From NCBI RefSeq assembly GCF_913777995.1, contig NZ_CAJYVE010000017.1, forward strand, positions 1-41,811: 41,811 bases of DNA, in the 5' to 3' direction. Each line of letters opens with the position of its first letter. Position 1 is the stretch's first letter. Source of the stretch: an uncultured Pseudomonas sp. (lineage in GTDB: Bacteria; Pseudomonadota; Gammaproteobacteria; Pseudomonadales; Pseudomonadaceae). The notes under the pieces were generated by a model that worked only from the letters and a program-made list of their open reading frames with translations, was not told the DNA's origin and did not search any database. A program made the translations under genes and the position numbers. This document shows positions 1 to 10,138 of the stretch, in pieces.

Positions 1-7
1 AAGGGGG

Positions 8-31
8 TAAGCCGGCAGGGAAGCCGGCTTA
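8..31. repeat. short perfect inverted repeat
   Basis: TAAGCCGGC and GCCGGCTTA form nine-base perfect arms around a six-base loop. There is no T-run after it, so it may be a weak terminator of a gene to the left of the window or simply an intergenic palindrome. Confidence 0.6.
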
Positions 32-136
32 GGCGCACTGGGCCAGGGACGGCCCATTGCGCCGACCCCCTGGAATGGCGCCGGAAGGAGGGAAGTCTGC
101 CCGCAGGGCAGACCCAAGCCAGGAGCAGTGGCTTTT

Positions 137-166
137 GGTTACTTTTGGCCGAAACCAAAAGTAACC
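137..166. repeat. GGTTACTTTTGG palindromic intergenic element
   Basis: GGTTACTTTTGG (137-148) and CCAAAAGTAACC (155-166) are perfect 12-base arms around a six-base loop, followed by a smaller CCGCC/GGCGG hairpin. From memory, this palindrome recurs between genes in many Pseudomonas genomes and gives rise to spurious small protein calls. It occurs only once in this window. Confidence 0.6.
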
Positions 167-278
167 CGCCGTAAAGGCGGAAAGGTGACTCAAGGGCACT
201 GATGCAGCGACGGGTGTACCCGCTCCAGATAGCCTTCCATTCGCGAGCAAGCCGCAAGGCGCTTAATCGAACCGTATT

Positions 279-357
279 GGCTTTAGCCGCGAAAGCGCCA
301 GGCAATTCACTGCATTTGTTGTGGTCATGCGGTCGCTTCGCGGCTGAAGCCGCTCCT
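279..357. repeat. REP pair (GCTTTAGCCGCGAAAGC type)
   Basis: GGCTTTAGCCGCGAAAGCGC at 279-298 faces an inverted partner containing CGCTTCGCGGCTGAAGCCG at 334-352, separated by about 35 bases. The same pair recurs nearly identically at 33116-33207. This is the REPIN arrangement known from P. putida and P. fluorescens genomes. No REP-associated tyrosine transposase gene is in the window. Confidence 0.75.
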
Positions 358-545
358 ATCCAGTCTAACTGACCAGTATTGCGGCTAGCCGCTTCTGCCG
401 AAGCGGGGCTTATGGGGCGGTGAATCGAGCCAGGAAAAAAACCATGTGGACAAGATGATGGCCAGGCGCTTATCGTGCGCGCAGGCCGCCTCATGTGGCC
501 AACGTCGCTCGGACGGTTCCGGGCGCTTACGTCTGCGAGATTCTC

Positions 546-1766
546 ATGGCTGACCAAGGTTTGCCGCGCCGCTTTGCGCGCATCGATCGACTCCCTCCCT
601 ACGTCTTCAACATCACCGCCGAACTCAAGATGGCCGCGCGTCGTCGTGGCGAAGACATCATCGACCTGAGCATGGGCAACCCCGACGGGGCTACGCCGCC
701 GCACATCGTCGAAAAGCTCGTCACCGTCGCCCAGCGCGAAGACACCCACGGCTATTCCACCTCGCGGGGTATTCCGCGTCTGCGCCGGGCCATTTCCAAC
801 TGGTACAAGAAGCGCTACGAAGTCGATATCGACCCGGAGAGCGAAGCCATCGTCACCATTGGCTCCAAGGAGGGCTTGGCGCACCTGATGCTCGCCACCC
901 TCGACCAGGGCGACACCGTGCTGGTGCCCAACCCCAGTTATCCGATCCACATCTACGGTGCCGTGATTGCCGGCGCCCAGGTGCGGTCGGTGCCGCTGGT
1001 GCCGGGCGTGGACTTCTTCGCCGAGCTGGAGAAGGCCATTCGTGGCTCGATCCCCAAGCCGAAGATGATGATCCTCGGTTTTCCGTCCAACCCCACTTCG
1101 CAATGCGTGGAGCTGGACTTCTTCGAGCGTGTGGTGGCGCTGGCCAAGCAGTACGACGTGCTGGTGGTCCACGACCTGGCCTATGCCGACATCGTCTACG
1201 ACGGCTGGAAGGCCCCGTCGATCATGCAGATCCCCGGCGCCAAGGACATCGCGGTGGAGTTCTTCACCCTGTCCAAGAGCTACAACATGGCCGGCTGGCG
1301 GATCGGCTTCATGGTCGGCAACCCCGAGCTGGTCGGCGCCCTGGCGCGGATCAAGAGCTACCACGACTACGGCACCTTCACCCCGCTGCAGGTGGCGGCC
1401 ATCGCGGCCCTGGAAGGCGACCAGCAATGCGTGCTGGACATCGCCGAGCAGTACCGCCAGCGCCGCAACGTGCTGGTCAAGGGTCTGCATGAGCTGGGCT
1501 GGATGGTCGAGAACCCCAAGGCCTCGATGTACGTGTGGGCGAAGATCCCCGATGCCTACGCGCACCTCGGCTCGCTGGAGTTCGCCAAGAAGCTGCTGGC
1601 CGAAGCCAAGGTGTGCGTCTCGCCAGGCATCGGTTTCGGTGAATACGGCGACGACCATGTGCGCTTCGCGCTGATCGAGAACCAGGACCGCATTCGCCAG
1701 GCGGTACGTGGCATCCGCGCCATGTTCCGCGCCGATGCCCAGCAGGCGAGCCAGCCGGCTTCCTGA
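546..1766 (+). CDS. alaC: alanine-synthesising PLP aminotransferase, AlaC type
   Basis: Class I/II aminotransferase of 406 residues. It should transfer an amino group from glutamate to pyruvate to make alanine in the cytoplasm. The sequence resembles E. coli AlaC (YfdZ) closely from the N-terminal [20 protein letters not shown] segment onward. The PLP lysine is Lys244 in [12 protein letters not shown]; the cofactor-ring segment [14 protein letters not shown] and the substrate-carboxylate region near [11 protein letters not shown] are present. I chose ATG 546 ([10 protein letters not shown]) over an in-frame ATG at 495 because it matches the length and N-terminus of the family; the upstream GCGAGA is only a weak Shine-Dalgarno sequence. 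Nothing nearby is operonic: 600 bases of repeats separate it from glyA. Other PLP transaminases acting on small amino acids cannot be excluded from sequence alone. Confidence 0.85.
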   Translation: MADQGLPRRFARIDRLPPYVFNITAELKMAARRRGEDIIDLSMGNPDGATPPHIVEKLVTVAQREDTHGYSTSRGIPRLRRAISNWYKKRYEVDIDPESEAIVTIGSKEGLAHLMLATLDQGDTVLVPNPSYPIHIYGAVIAGAQVRSVPLVPGVDFFAELEKAIRGSIPKPKMMILGFPSNPTSQCVELDFFERVVALAKQYDVLVVHDLAYADIVYDGWKAPSIMQIPGAKDIAVEFFTLSKSYNMAGWRIGFMVGNPELVGALARIKSYHDYGTFTPLQVAAIAALEGDQQCVLDIAEQYRQRRNVLVKGLHELGWMVENPKASMYVWAKIPDAYAHLGSLEFAKKLLAEAKVCVSPGIGFGEYGDDHVRFALIENQDRIRQAVRGIRAMFRADAQQASQPAS

Positions 1767-1860
1767 TCGACCGGCCTCCTGCGCCGCGCGTGCGGGAGGC
1801 CTCTGCTGTAGGGCCGGCTTGAGCCGCGATACTGGTCAGTTGGACGCTCTTCGGCCTTTG

Positions 1861-1950
1861 TTGAGCGAGCTTGCTCGCGAACAGGTCGGCAAACCCCATG
1901 CATCTGCTGTGAACGTGACGCCGCCTTCGCGAGCAAGCTCGCTCCCACGG
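1861..1950. repeat. REPIN (GAGCGAGCTTGCTCGCGAA type)
   Basis: GAGCGAGCTTGCTCGCGAA at 1863-1881 faces the inverted TTCGCGAGCAAGCTCGCTC at 1925-1943. The spacer includes CATCTGCTGTGAACGTGACG, which recurs with small changes in the other REPINs of this type at 11407, 23474 and 27629. Confidence 0.8.
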
Positions 1951-2131
1951 TCCAACTCACCTGTATTGCGGCTAAAGCCGCTCCTGGCGGCCAGCTGCGC
2001 CGATAGCATCGCTCCCCCTCCTTGTATCGCCCGCCCGACTTGTCTGAATACGCCATCGGCATGCTGTGCCCAGTGCTCTGGCGTGCCTGAACAGCCCCCC
2101 TGACGAGCTCTTCCAGGCAGCCCGCCGACTG

Positions 2132-2165
2132 CCGGAAAAGCCCCTGCAGCCGGGCTTTTCGCCGG
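2132..2165. terminator. terminator-like hairpin
   Basis: GAAAAGCCC (2135-2143) pairs with GGGCTTTTC (2152-2160), extended by CCGG on each side. It has A4 before and T4 after the GC stem, so it could end transcription in either direction. It lies about 200 bases before glyA and insulates that operon from alaC. Confidence 0.5.
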
Positions 2166-2366
2166 ATCGGGGGTTCGCTTGCGGTTGGTCTCGACGGCCT
2201 GGCGTGGCGGATTGTTCCGTGGTCTGTCGCGCATGTCGTAAACGCGCCTTTGCGTGGCGCGCGCAGGCATCTGGATCGCCTTGGCCGGCCCTACCATCGC
2301 AGTCACTGGGTAGCCAACCCTCCCGATCAATAATGAAAGGCGCCGCGACGCCGCTGGGGATACGCG

Positions 2367-3620
<1,254 letters not shown>

Positions 3621-3637
3621 GTCAGGAGTCGCCTACC

Positions 3638-4888
3638 ATGCAACGTTATTCAGGCTTCGGCCTCTTCAAGCACTCCCTCAGCCACCACGAGAACTGGCAG
3701 CGCATGTGGCGTACGCCCACGCCCAAGCAGGTCTACGATGTGGTCATCGTCGGCGGTGGCGGCCACGGCCTGGCCACGGCCTACTACCTGGCCAAGGAAC
3801 ACGGCATCACCAACGTCGCGGTGATCGAGAAGGGCTACCTGGGCGGCGGCAACACCGCCCGTAACACCACCATCGTGCGCTCCAACTACCTGTGGGACGA
3901 GTCGGCCCACCTGTACGAGCACGCCATGAAACTGTGGGAAGGCCTGTCGCAGGACCTCAACTACAACGTGATGTTCTCCCAGCGTGGGGTGTACAACCTG
4001 TGCCACACCCTGCAGGACATCCGTGACTCCGAGCGTCGGGTCAGCGCCAACCGCCTCAACGGCGTGGACGGTGAACTGCTCAATACCGAGCAGGTCGCGG
4101 CGGAGATTCCGTACCTGGACTGCTCGAAGAACACCCGCTACCCGATCCTTGGCGCCACCGTGCAACGGCGCGGCGGCGTGGCCCGTCACGACGCCGTGGC
4201 CTGGGGCTTCGCCCGTGCTGCCGACGCCCTGGGCGTCGACCTGATCCAGCAGACCGAAGTCACTGGCTTTCGCAAGCAGAACGGCGTGTGCATCGGCGTG
4301 GAAACCACCAAGGGCTTCATCGGCGCCAAGCGCGTCGGCGTGGTCACGGCCGGTAACTCCGGGCACATGGCCAAGCTGGCCGGCTTCCGCCTGCCGCTGG
4401 AATCCCACCCGCTGCAGGCGCTGGTGTCCGAGCCGATCAAGCCGATCATCGACAGCGTGATCATGTCCAACGCCGTGCACGGCTACATCAGCCAGTCCGA
4501 CAAGGGCGACCTGGTCATCGGTGCCGGTATCGACGGCTGGGTCGGCTACGGCCAGCGCGGTTCCTACCCGGTGATCGAACACACCATCCAGGCCATCGTC
4601 GAGATGTTCCCGGTGTTGTCGCGGGTGCGCATGAACCGCCAGTGGGGCGGCATCGTCGACACCTCGCCGGACGCCTGCCCGATCATCTCCAAGACGCCCG
4701 TGCCGAACATGTTCTTCAACTGCGGCTGGGGTACCGGCGGCTTCAAGGCCACCCCTGGCTCGGGCAACGTGTTTGCCGCGAGCCTGGCCAAAGGCGAAAT
4801 GCACCCACTGGCGGCACCGTTCTCCATGGATCGTTTCCACAATGGTGCGCTGATCGACGAGCACGGCGCTGCTGCCGTGGCTCACTAA
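3638..4888 (+). CDS. soxB: sarcosine oxidase, beta subunit
   Basis: Flavoprotein subunit of heterotetrameric sarcosine oxidase, 416 residues. It carries the sarcosine-oxidising FAD site and one side of the covalent FMN site. The dinucleotide-binding motif is [18 protein letters not shown] at about 37-53. The family's covalent FMN histidine corresponds to His184 in [14 protein letters not shown]. The C-terminal [17 protein letters not shown] loop is typical of DAO-fold amine oxidases. ATG 3638 has a good AGGAG at 3624-3628. The complex turns sarcosine, O2 and THF into glycine, H2O2 and methylene-THF, or free formaldehyde if THF is absent. This 'sox' has nothing to do with sulfur oxidation. Confidence 0.95.
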   Translation: MQRYSGFGLFKHSLSHHENWQRMWRTPTPKQVYDVVIVGGGGHGLATAYYLAKEHGITNVAVIEKGYLGGGNTARNTTIVRSNYLWDESAHLYEHAMKLWEGLSQDLNYNVMFSQRGVYNLCHTLQDIRDSERRVSANRLNGVDGELLNTEQVAAEIPYLDCSKNTRYPILGATVQRRGGVARHDAVAWGFARAADALGVDLIQQTEVTGFRKQNGVCIGVETTKGFIGAKRVGVVTAGNSGHMAKLAGFRLPLESHPLQALVSEPIKPIIDSVIMSNAVHGYISQSDKGDLVIGAGIDGWVGYGQRGSYPVIEHTIQAIVEMFPVLSRVRMNRQWGGIVDTSPDACPIISKTPVPNMFFNCGWGTGGFKATPGSGNVFAASLAKGEMHPLAAPFSMDRFHNGALIDEHGAAAVAH

Positions 4889-4904
4889 CAGGAGGATTGC
4901 GAAC

Positions 4905-5201
4905 ATGCTTTATATCTTCTGTCCTCACTGTGGCGAGCATCGCTCCGAAGAGGAATTCCACTCGGCCGGCCAGGCGCACATCCCGCGCCCGCTGGACCCG
5001 AACGCCTGCTCCGACGAAGAGTGGGGCGACTACATGTTCTTCCGTGACAACCCGCGCGGCATCCACCACGAGCTGTGGGACCACGCGGCCGGCTGCCGGC
5101 AGTACTTCAACGTCACGCGCAACACCGTGACCTACGAAATCCTCGAAACCTATCCGATTGGCGCCAAGCCACAGTTCACCGCCGAGGGAGACAAGGTATG
5201 A
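4905..5201 (+). CDS. soxD: sarcosine oxidase, delta subunit
   Basis: Small zinc-binding subunit of tetrameric sarcosine oxidase, 98 residues. The N-terminal CPHC (Cys6, Cys9) and the later histidine and Cys63 in HAAGCRQYF are the likely zinc ligands, as in the known family. GGAGG at 4891-4895 gives a strong ribosome binding site. The stop codon overlaps the soxA start (ATGA), so translation is probably coupled, which fits subunits made in equal amounts. Confidence 0.94.
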   Translation: MLYIFCPHCGEHRSEEEFHSAGQAHIPRPLDPNACSDEEWGDYMFFRDNPRGIHHELWDHAAGCRQYFNVTRNTVTYEILETYPIGAKPQFTAEGDKV

Positions 5202-8200
5202 GCCAGAGCAACCGACTGCCCAATGGCGGCCGTATCGACCGCAGCAAGGTGCTCAACTTCACCTTCAACGGCCAGACCTACCAGGGCTTTGCCGGCGACT
5301 CCCTGGCCTCGGCCCTGCTGGCCAACGGCGTGGACGTGATCGGCCGCAGCTTCAAGTACTCGCGCCCGCGCGGCATCTTCGCTGCCGGTGCCGAAGAGCC
5401 GAACGCCGTGCTGCAGCTGGGCGCCACCGAAGCCACCCAGATCCCCAACGTGCGCGCCACCCAGCAGGCGCTGTATTCCGGCCTGGTGGCCAGCAGCACC
5501 AACGGCTGGCCGAGCGTCAATACCGACGTGATGGGCATCCTGGGCAAGGTCGGCGGCAGCATGATGCCGCCCGGTTTCTACTACAAGACCTTCATGTACC
5601 CGCAGTCCTTCTGGATGACGTACGAGAAGTACATCCGCAAGGCCGCCGGCCTGGGCCGTTCGCCAACCGATAACGACCCTGACCGCTACGACAACATGAA
5701 CCAGCACTGCGACGTGCTGGTGGTCGGTGCCGGCCCTGCCGGCCTGGCCGCTGCCCTGGCCGCCGGCCGCAGCGGGGCGCGGGTGATCCTCGCCGACGAA
5801 CAGGAAGAATTCGGCGGCAGCCTGCTCGACAGCCGCGAAAGCCTCGATGGCAAGCCGGCCAGCGAGTGGGTTGCCAGCGTGGTGGCCGAGCTGGCTGGGC
5901 TGGACAACGTCCTGCTGCTGCCACGGGCCACCGTCAACGGCTACCACGACCACAACTTCCTGACCATTCACGAACGCCTCACCGACCACCTCGGTGACCG
6001 TGCGCCGATCGGCCAGGTGCGTCAGCGCATCCACCGGGTACGCGCCAAGCGCGTGGTCCTGGCCACCGGCACCCACGAGCGTCCGCTGGTTTACGCCAAC
6101 AACGACGTGCCGGGCAACATGCTCGCCGGTGCCGTGTCCACCTACGTGCGCCGCTACGGTGTGGCACCGGGCAAGAAGCTGGTGCTGTCGACCAACAACG
6201 ACTACGCCTACCGCGTCGCCCTGGACTGGGCCGACGCCGGTCTGCAAGTGGTGGCCATCGCTGATGCGCGCCACAACCCACGCGGTTCGCTGGTCGAGGA
6301 AGCCCGCGCCAAGGGCCTGCGCATCCTCACCTCCAGCGCGGTGATCGAGGCGCGTGGCAGCAAGCGCGTAACCGGTGCCCGCGTCGCGGCCATCGACCTG
6401 AAAACCATGAAAGTCACCAGCCCCGGCGAGTGGCTGGATGCCGACCTGATTGCCAGTTCCGGCGGCTACAGCCCGGTGGTGCACCTGGCTTCGCACCTGG
6501 GTGGCCGTCCGGTATGGCGTGAAGACATCCTCGGCTTCGTGGCCGGCGATGCGCCACAGAAGCGCGTCTGCGTCGGTGGCCTGAACGGCGTGTACAACCT
6601 GGGTGACACCCTGGCCGATGGTTTCGAAGGGGGCGTGCGCGCCGCCAGCGAGGCCGGTTTCTCGGCCGTCGAAGGCGTGCTGCCGAAAGCCGTCAACCGC
6701 ACCGAAGAGCCCACCGTGGCGCTGTTCCAGGTGCCCCACGACAAAGGCACGGCGCGTGCGCCCAAGCAGTTCGTCGACCTGCAGAACGACGTCACCGCCG
6801 CGGCCATCGAACTGGCCACCCGCGAGGGCTTCGAGTCGGTCGAGCACGTCAAGCGCTACACCGCGCTGGGCTTCGGTACCGACCAGGGCAAACTGGGCAA
6901 CGTCAACGGCCTGGCCATCGCCGCCCGCTCGCTGAACGTGACCATCCCTGAGATGGGCACCACCATGTTCCGCCCGAACTACACCCCGGTGACCTTCGGC
7001 GCCATCGCCGGCCGCCACTGCGGGCACATCTTCGAGCCGGTGCGTTTCACCGCCCTGCATGCCTGGCACGTGAAGAACGGTGCCGAGTTCGAAGACGTCG
7101 GCCAGTGGAAACGCCCCTGGTACTTCCCCAAGAATGGCGAAGACATGCATGCCGCCGTGGCTCGCGAGTGCAAGGCCGTGCGTGACAGCGTCGGCCTGCT
7201 GGATGCCTCGACCCTCGGCAAGATCGACATCCAGGGCCCGGATGCCCGCGAGTTCCTCAACCGCGTGTACACCAACGCCTGGACCAAGCTGGACGTGGGC
7301 AAGGCCCGCTACGGCCTGATGTGCAAGGAAGACGGCATGGTCTTCGACGACGGCGTGACCGCCTGTGTCGCCGACAACCACTTCGTGATGACCACCACCA
7401 CCGGCGGCGCCGCCCGGGTGCTGCAGTGGCTGGAGCTGTACCACCAGACCGAATGGCCGGACCTGAAGGTGTACTTCACCTCCGTCACCGACCACTGGGC
7501 GACCCTGACCCTGTCCGGCCCCAACAGCCGCAAGCTGCTGGCCGAGCTGACTGACATCGACCTGGGCCGCGAAGCCTTCCCGTTCATGACCTGGAAGGAG
7601 GGCAACGTCGCCGGCGTACCGGCACGGGTGTTCCGTATCTCGTTCACCGGTGAGCTGTCGTACGAGGTCAACGTGCAGGCCGACTACGCCATGGGCGTGC
7701 TGGAAAAGATCGCCGAGGCCGGCAAGAAGTACAACCTGACCCCGTACGGCACCGAGACCATGCACGTGCTGCGCGCCGAGAAGGGCTTCATCATCGTCGG
7801 TCAGGACACCGACGCCTCGATGACCCCCGACGACCTGAACATGGGCTGGTGCGTAGGCCGTACCAAGCCGTTCTCGTGGATCGGCTGGCGTGGCATGAAC
7901 CGCGAAGACTGCGTGCGCGAGCAGCGCAAGCAGCTGGTCGGCCTGAAGCCGGTGGACCCCAAGCGCTGGCTGCCTGAAGGCGCCCAGCTGGTGTTCGACC
8001 CGAACCAGTCGATTCCGATGAAGATGGTCGGCCACGTGACCTCCAGCTACGCGCACAACTCCCTGGGTTATTCCTTTGCCCTGGCAGTGGTGAAGGGCGG
8101 TATCAACCGCATGGGCGAGAAGGTCTACGCGCCGCTGGCCGATGGCAGCGTGATCGAGGCGGAGATCGTTTCGTCGGTGTTCTTCGATCCGAAGAACGAG

Positions 8201-8218
8201 CGCCAGAACGTCGAATGA
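5198..8218 (+). CDS. soxA: sarcosine oxidase, alpha subunit
   Basis: Largest subunit, 1006 residues. Residues 1-165 form the N-terminal domain related to 2Fe-2S ferredoxin-like folds. A NAD-binding Rossmann domain starts at VLVVGAGPAGLAAALAAGRSG (about 173-193). The last 400 residues are GcvT-like (aminomethyltransferase fold) and bind tetrahydrofolate, taking up the methyl carbon as methylene-THF. The start ATG 5198 overlaps the soxD stop by four bases. The normal length and intact motifs argue against decay. A long open frame on the opposite strand across this gene is a codon-bias shadow. Confidence 0.95.
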   Translation: MSQSNRLPNGGRIDRSKVLNFTFNGQTYQGFAGDSLASALLANGVDVIGRSFKYSRPRGIFAAGAEEPNAVLQLGATEATQIPNVRATQQALYSGLVASSTNGWPSVNTDVMGILGKVGGSMMPPGFYYKTFMYPQSFWMTYEKYIRKAAGLGRSPTDNDPDRYDNMNQHCDVLVVGAGPAGLAAALAAGRSGARVILADEQEEFGGSLLDSRESLDGKPASEWVASVVAELAGLDNVLLLPRATVNGYHDHNFLTIHERLTDHLGDRAPIGQVRQRIHRVRAKRVVLATGTHERPLVYANNDVPGNMLAGAVSTYVRRYGVAPGKKLVLSTNNDYAYRVALDWADAGLQVVAIADARHNPRGSLVEEARAKGLRILTSSAVIEARGSKRVTGARVAAIDLKTMKVTSPGEWLDADLIASSGGYSPVVHLASHLGGRPVWREDILGFVAGDAPQKRVCVGGLNGVYNLGDTLADGFEGGVRAASEAGFSAVEGVLPKAVNRTEEPTVALFQVPHDKGTARAPKQFVDLQNDVTAAAIELATREGFESVEHVKRYTALGFGTDQGKLGNVNGLAIAARSLNVTIPEMGTTMFRPNYTPVTFGAIAGRHCGHIFEPVRFTALHAWHVKNGAEFEDVGQWKRPWYFPKNGEDMHAAVARECKAVRDSVGLLDASTLGKIDIQGPDAREFLNRVYTNAWTKLDVGKARYGLMCKEDGMVFDDGVTACVADNHFVMTTTTGGAARVLQWLELYHQTEWPDLKVYFTSVTDHWATLTLSGPNSRKLLAELTDIDLGREAFPFMTWKEGNVAGVPARVFRISFTGELSYEVNVQADYAMGVLEKIAEAGKKYNLTPYGTETMHVLRAEKGFIIVGQDTDASMTPDDLNMGWCVGRTKPFSWIGWRGMNREDCVREQRKQLVGLKPVDPKRWLPEGAQLVFDPNQSIPMKMVGHVTSSYAHNSLGYSFALAVVKGGINRMGEKVYAPLADGSVIEAEIVSSVFFDPKNERQNVE

Positions 8219-8223
8219 GGAAT

Positions 8224-8249
8224 GTGGGAGCGGCGCCAGCCGCTCCCAC
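8224..8249. repeat. hairpin between soxA and soxG
   Basis: GTGGGAGCGGC and GCCGCTCCCAC are perfect 11-base arms around GCCA. This is a short REP-like palindrome inside the operon. It could protect soxBDA mRNA or lower soxG expression; that is inference. Confidence 0.65.
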
Positions 8250-8283
8250 CGGGCAACACAACAGAATTCATAACAGGTGCGTC

Positions 8284-8916
8284 ATGACTACAGTCAACGT
8301 ATACCAGCAACGCCCCACCACCGGTGCCAAGGCCGAGCAGCCGCTGTACCACGCCGGCCTCGACAAGCTGGTCGGCAAGGGCCACACCAATCCCGGCGTG
8401 TCACTGCGCGACAAGAAGCTGCTGGGCCACCTGACCATTCGTGGTAATGGCCACGACGCGGCGTTCGCCGCTGGCGTCAAGCAGGCCCTGGGCCTGGAAC
8501 TGCCTGGCCCGCTGGGCCTGGTGATCGACGGCGAGCGCTCGCTGCAATGGCTCGGCCCGGACGAATGGGTACTGATCGTGCCGACCGGCGAAGAGTTCGA
8601 AGCCGAGAAGCAACTGCGCGCTGCGCTGGACGGCCAGCACATCGCGATCGTCAATGTCAGCGGCGGCTGGTCGATCCTCGAACTGACCGGTCCGAACGTG
8701 ATCGACGTGCTGAAGAAGTCCACCAGCTACGACGTGCACCCGAGCAACTTCCCGGTCGGCAAGGCCGTGGGTACGGTGTTCGCCAAGTCGCAACTGGTGA
8801 TTCGCCGGACCGCCGAAGATACTTGGGAGCTGCTGGTACGCCGCAGCTTCTCCGACTACTGGTGGCTGTGGCTGCAGGACGCCGCAGCGGAATATGGCCT
8901 GGGCATCAAGGGCTGA
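8284..8916 (+). CDS. soxG: sarcosine oxidase, gamma subunit
   Basis: Fourth subunit of the tetrameric oxidase, 210 residues, distantly related to the GcvT fold and structural in role. GPLGLVIDGERSLQWLGPDEWVL and the C-terminal RRSFSDYWWLWLQDAAAEYGL are characteristic of the family. ATG 8284 follows AGGTGCGTC. It lies 65 bases after soxA, unlike the overlap between soxD and soxA, with a palindrome in the gap. Confidence 0.93.
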   Translation: MTTVNVYQQRPTTGAKAEQPLYHAGLDKLVGKGHTNPGVSLRDKKLLGHLTIRGNGHDAAFAAGVKQALGLELPGPLGLVIDGERSLQWLGPDEWVLIVPTGEEFEAEKQLRAALDGQHIAIVNVSGGWSILELTGPNVIDVLKKSTSYDVHPSNFPVGKAVGTVFAKSQLVIRRTAEDTWELLVRRSFSDYWWLWLQDAAAEYGLGIKG

Positions 8917-8950
8917 TTGCCCACGGTGCAATTGACGTCAGCCAGACTCG

Positions 8951-9016
8951 GTAGGCGTGGCTTCAGCCGCGAAAAGCTCAGCAAAGCCAATCTTCGCGGC
9001 TGAAGCCGTTCCTACA
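8951..9016. repeat. REP pair between soxG and purU
   Basis: GGCTTCAGCCGCGAAAAG (about 8959-8976) faces CTTCGCGGCTGAAGCC (about 8992-9007), and the outer GTAGG/CCTAC ends also pair. It may act as an attenuating or mRNA-stabilising hairpin between soxG and purU. Confidence 0.75.
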
Positions 9017-9057
9017 GGGGGCGGCGCCTCGCTGTATCTGTTTAAGGAATGACCTTC

Positions 9058-9915
9058 ATGAGCCGTGCCCCCGATACCTGGATCCTCACCGCCGATTGCC
9101 CCAGTGTGCTGGGCACGGTGGATGCGGTGACCCGCTACCTGTTCGAGCAGGGCTGTTATGTCACCGAGCATCACTCCTTCGACGACCGGTTGTCTGGGCG
9201 TTTCTTCATCCGTGTGGAGTTCCGCCAGCCTGACGGCTTCGACGAGGCCGCGTTCCGTGCGGGCCTGGCCGAGCGTGGCGCTGCGTTCGGCATGCTGTTC
9301 GAGCTGACCGCCCCCCACTACCGGCCCAAGGTGGTGATCATGGTCTCGAAGGCCGACCACTGCCTGAACGACCTGCTGTACCGCCAGCGCATCAATCAGC
9401 TGTCCATGGACGTGGTTGCGGTGGTCTCCAACCACCCGGACCTGGAACCGCTGGCCAGCTGGCATTCGATTCCCTACCACCACTTCCCGCTGGACCCGAA
9501 CGACAAGCCGGCCCAGGAAGCCAAGGTCTGGCAGGTCATCGAAGACACCGGCGCCGAGCTGGTGATTCTCGCCCGCTACATGCAGGTGCTGTCGCCAGAG
9601 CTGTGCCGCAAGCTCGACGGCAAGGCGATCAACATCCACCACTCGCTGCTGCCCGGTTTCAAGGGCGCCAAGCCCTACCACCAGGCTTACAACAAGGGCG
9701 TCAAGCTGGTGGGCGCCACCGCGCACTACATCAACAACGACCTGGACGAAGGCCCGATCATCGCCCAGGGCGTCGAAGTGGTGGACCATTCGCACTACCC
9801 CGAGGACCTCATCGCCAAGGGCCGCGACATCGAGTGCCTGACCCTGGCCCGCGCGGTGGGCTATCACATCGAGCGGCGGGTATTTCTGAACGCCAATCGC
9901 ACCGTGGTGCTCTGA
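9058..9915 (+). CDS. purU: formyltetrahydrofolate deformylase
   Basis: Hydrolyses 10-formyl-THF to formate and THF, 285 residues. An N-terminal ACT domain (about 1-80, TWILTADCPSVLGTVDAVTRYL) is followed by a formyltransferase-fold domain. The catalytic-site segments AINIHHSLLPGFKGAKPYHQ and HYINNDLDEGPII contain the His and Asp expected for the family. I prefer ATG 9058 to ATG 9049, because AAGGA at 9044-9048 abuts the first ATG but is well placed for the second. Here it returns THF to sarcosine oxidase by draining one-carbon units as formate. In pseudomonads this is one of several purU paralogues tied to methyl-group catabolism. Confidence 0.93.
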   Translation: MSRAPDTWILTADCPSVLGTVDAVTRYLFEQGCYVTEHHSFDDRLSGRFFIRVEFRQPDGFDEAAFRAGLAERGAAFGMLFELTAPHYRPKVVIMVSKADHCLNDLLYRQRINQLSMDVVAVVSNHPDLEPLASWHSIPYHHFPLDPNDKPAQEAKVWQVIEDTGAELVILARYMQVLSPELCRKLDGKAINIHHSLLPGFKGAKPYHQAYNKGVKLVGATAHYINNDLDEGPIIAQGVEVVDHSHYPEDLIAKGRDIECLTLARAVGYHIERRVFLNANRTVVL

Positions 9916-9960
9916 GCGCCAGCCTCTTCTACGCTTGTCACACCTGTTTGCAATCGATCC

Positions 9961-9987
9961 GTGCCCGTCTGGGCACGTGTCGTTTTT
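9961..9987 (+). terminator. weak terminator candidate after purU
   Basis: GTGCCC-GTCT-GGGCAC hairpin at 9961-9976, then TTTTT at 9983-9987. The T-run is six bases away from the stem, so this is a weak call. If real, fdhA would have its own promoter in the rest of the 223-base gap. Confidence 0.3.
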
Positions 9988-10138
9988 GGAATGCCCGAAG
10001 GCGGTGTGACTGCAAGCGTTTTTGCCGATTCGGCGCATTCTTGCCAGCAGGACCCCCAGGGTTGTCAGGTATCGGCAGGCTCGTTCGGCCAATGCAGGCA
10101 GCCCTCCCTCGTCAATAACAAATAGAGAGGTGACATGC

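Larger units (their letters stand above)
1..545. other. intergenic region upstream of alaC
   Basis: I see no convincing gene here. A reading frame of about 73 codons exists on the minus strand (29-250), but it is made largely of the palindrome at 137-166 and has no ribosome binding site, so I reject it. The region holds three kinds of inverted repeat (8-31, 137-166, 279-357) and one copy of a recurrent CTAACTGACCAGTATTG motif (365-381). The promoter of the downstream aminotransferase should lie in roughly the last 150 bases, but no strong -35/-10 pair is obvious. Confidence 0.6.
1767..2366. other. intergenic region between alaC and glyA
   Basis: No gene seen. It holds a GC-rich hairpin just after alaC (GGCCTCC...GGGAGGCC, about 1775-1802), a REPIN (1861-1950), a REP half-site (1968-1984), two copies of the ACTGGTCAGTT-type motif (1828-1844 and, degenerate, 1952-1976), and a terminator-like hairpin (2132-2165). 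The glyA-sox promoter and any activator sites should lie between 2166 and 2366. In P. aeruginosa this cluster is controlled by SouR and GbdR; I could not identify their sites by eye. Confidence 0.55.

Noticed and set aside
29-250. 73-codon open frame on the minus strand
   Set aside because: It is built from the GGTTACTTTTGG palindrome and REP fragments and lacks a ribosome binding site.
2166-2366. Glycine riboswitch upstream of glyA
   Set aside because: A glycine-responsive element would make sense here, but I could not see the paired conserved cores of the glycine aptamer.
5150-8056. Open frame of almost 970 codons antisense to soxA
   Set aside because: High-GC third-position bias opens the opposite frame; the translated sequence is low-complexity, without motifs, and soxA on the other strand is unmistakable. 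Similar antisense frames over glyA, soxB, fdhA, phoX and the curlin gene are rejected for the same reason.
3638-8916. Sulfur-oxidation (Sox) cluster
   Set aside because: The gene names coincide, but all four products match tetrameric sarcosine oxidase subunits with flavin and folate domains.
9049-9051. Upstream ATG as start of purU
   Set aside because: The Shine-Dalgarno sequence AAGGA directly abuts it; ATG 9058 has proper spacing and matches the family N-terminus.
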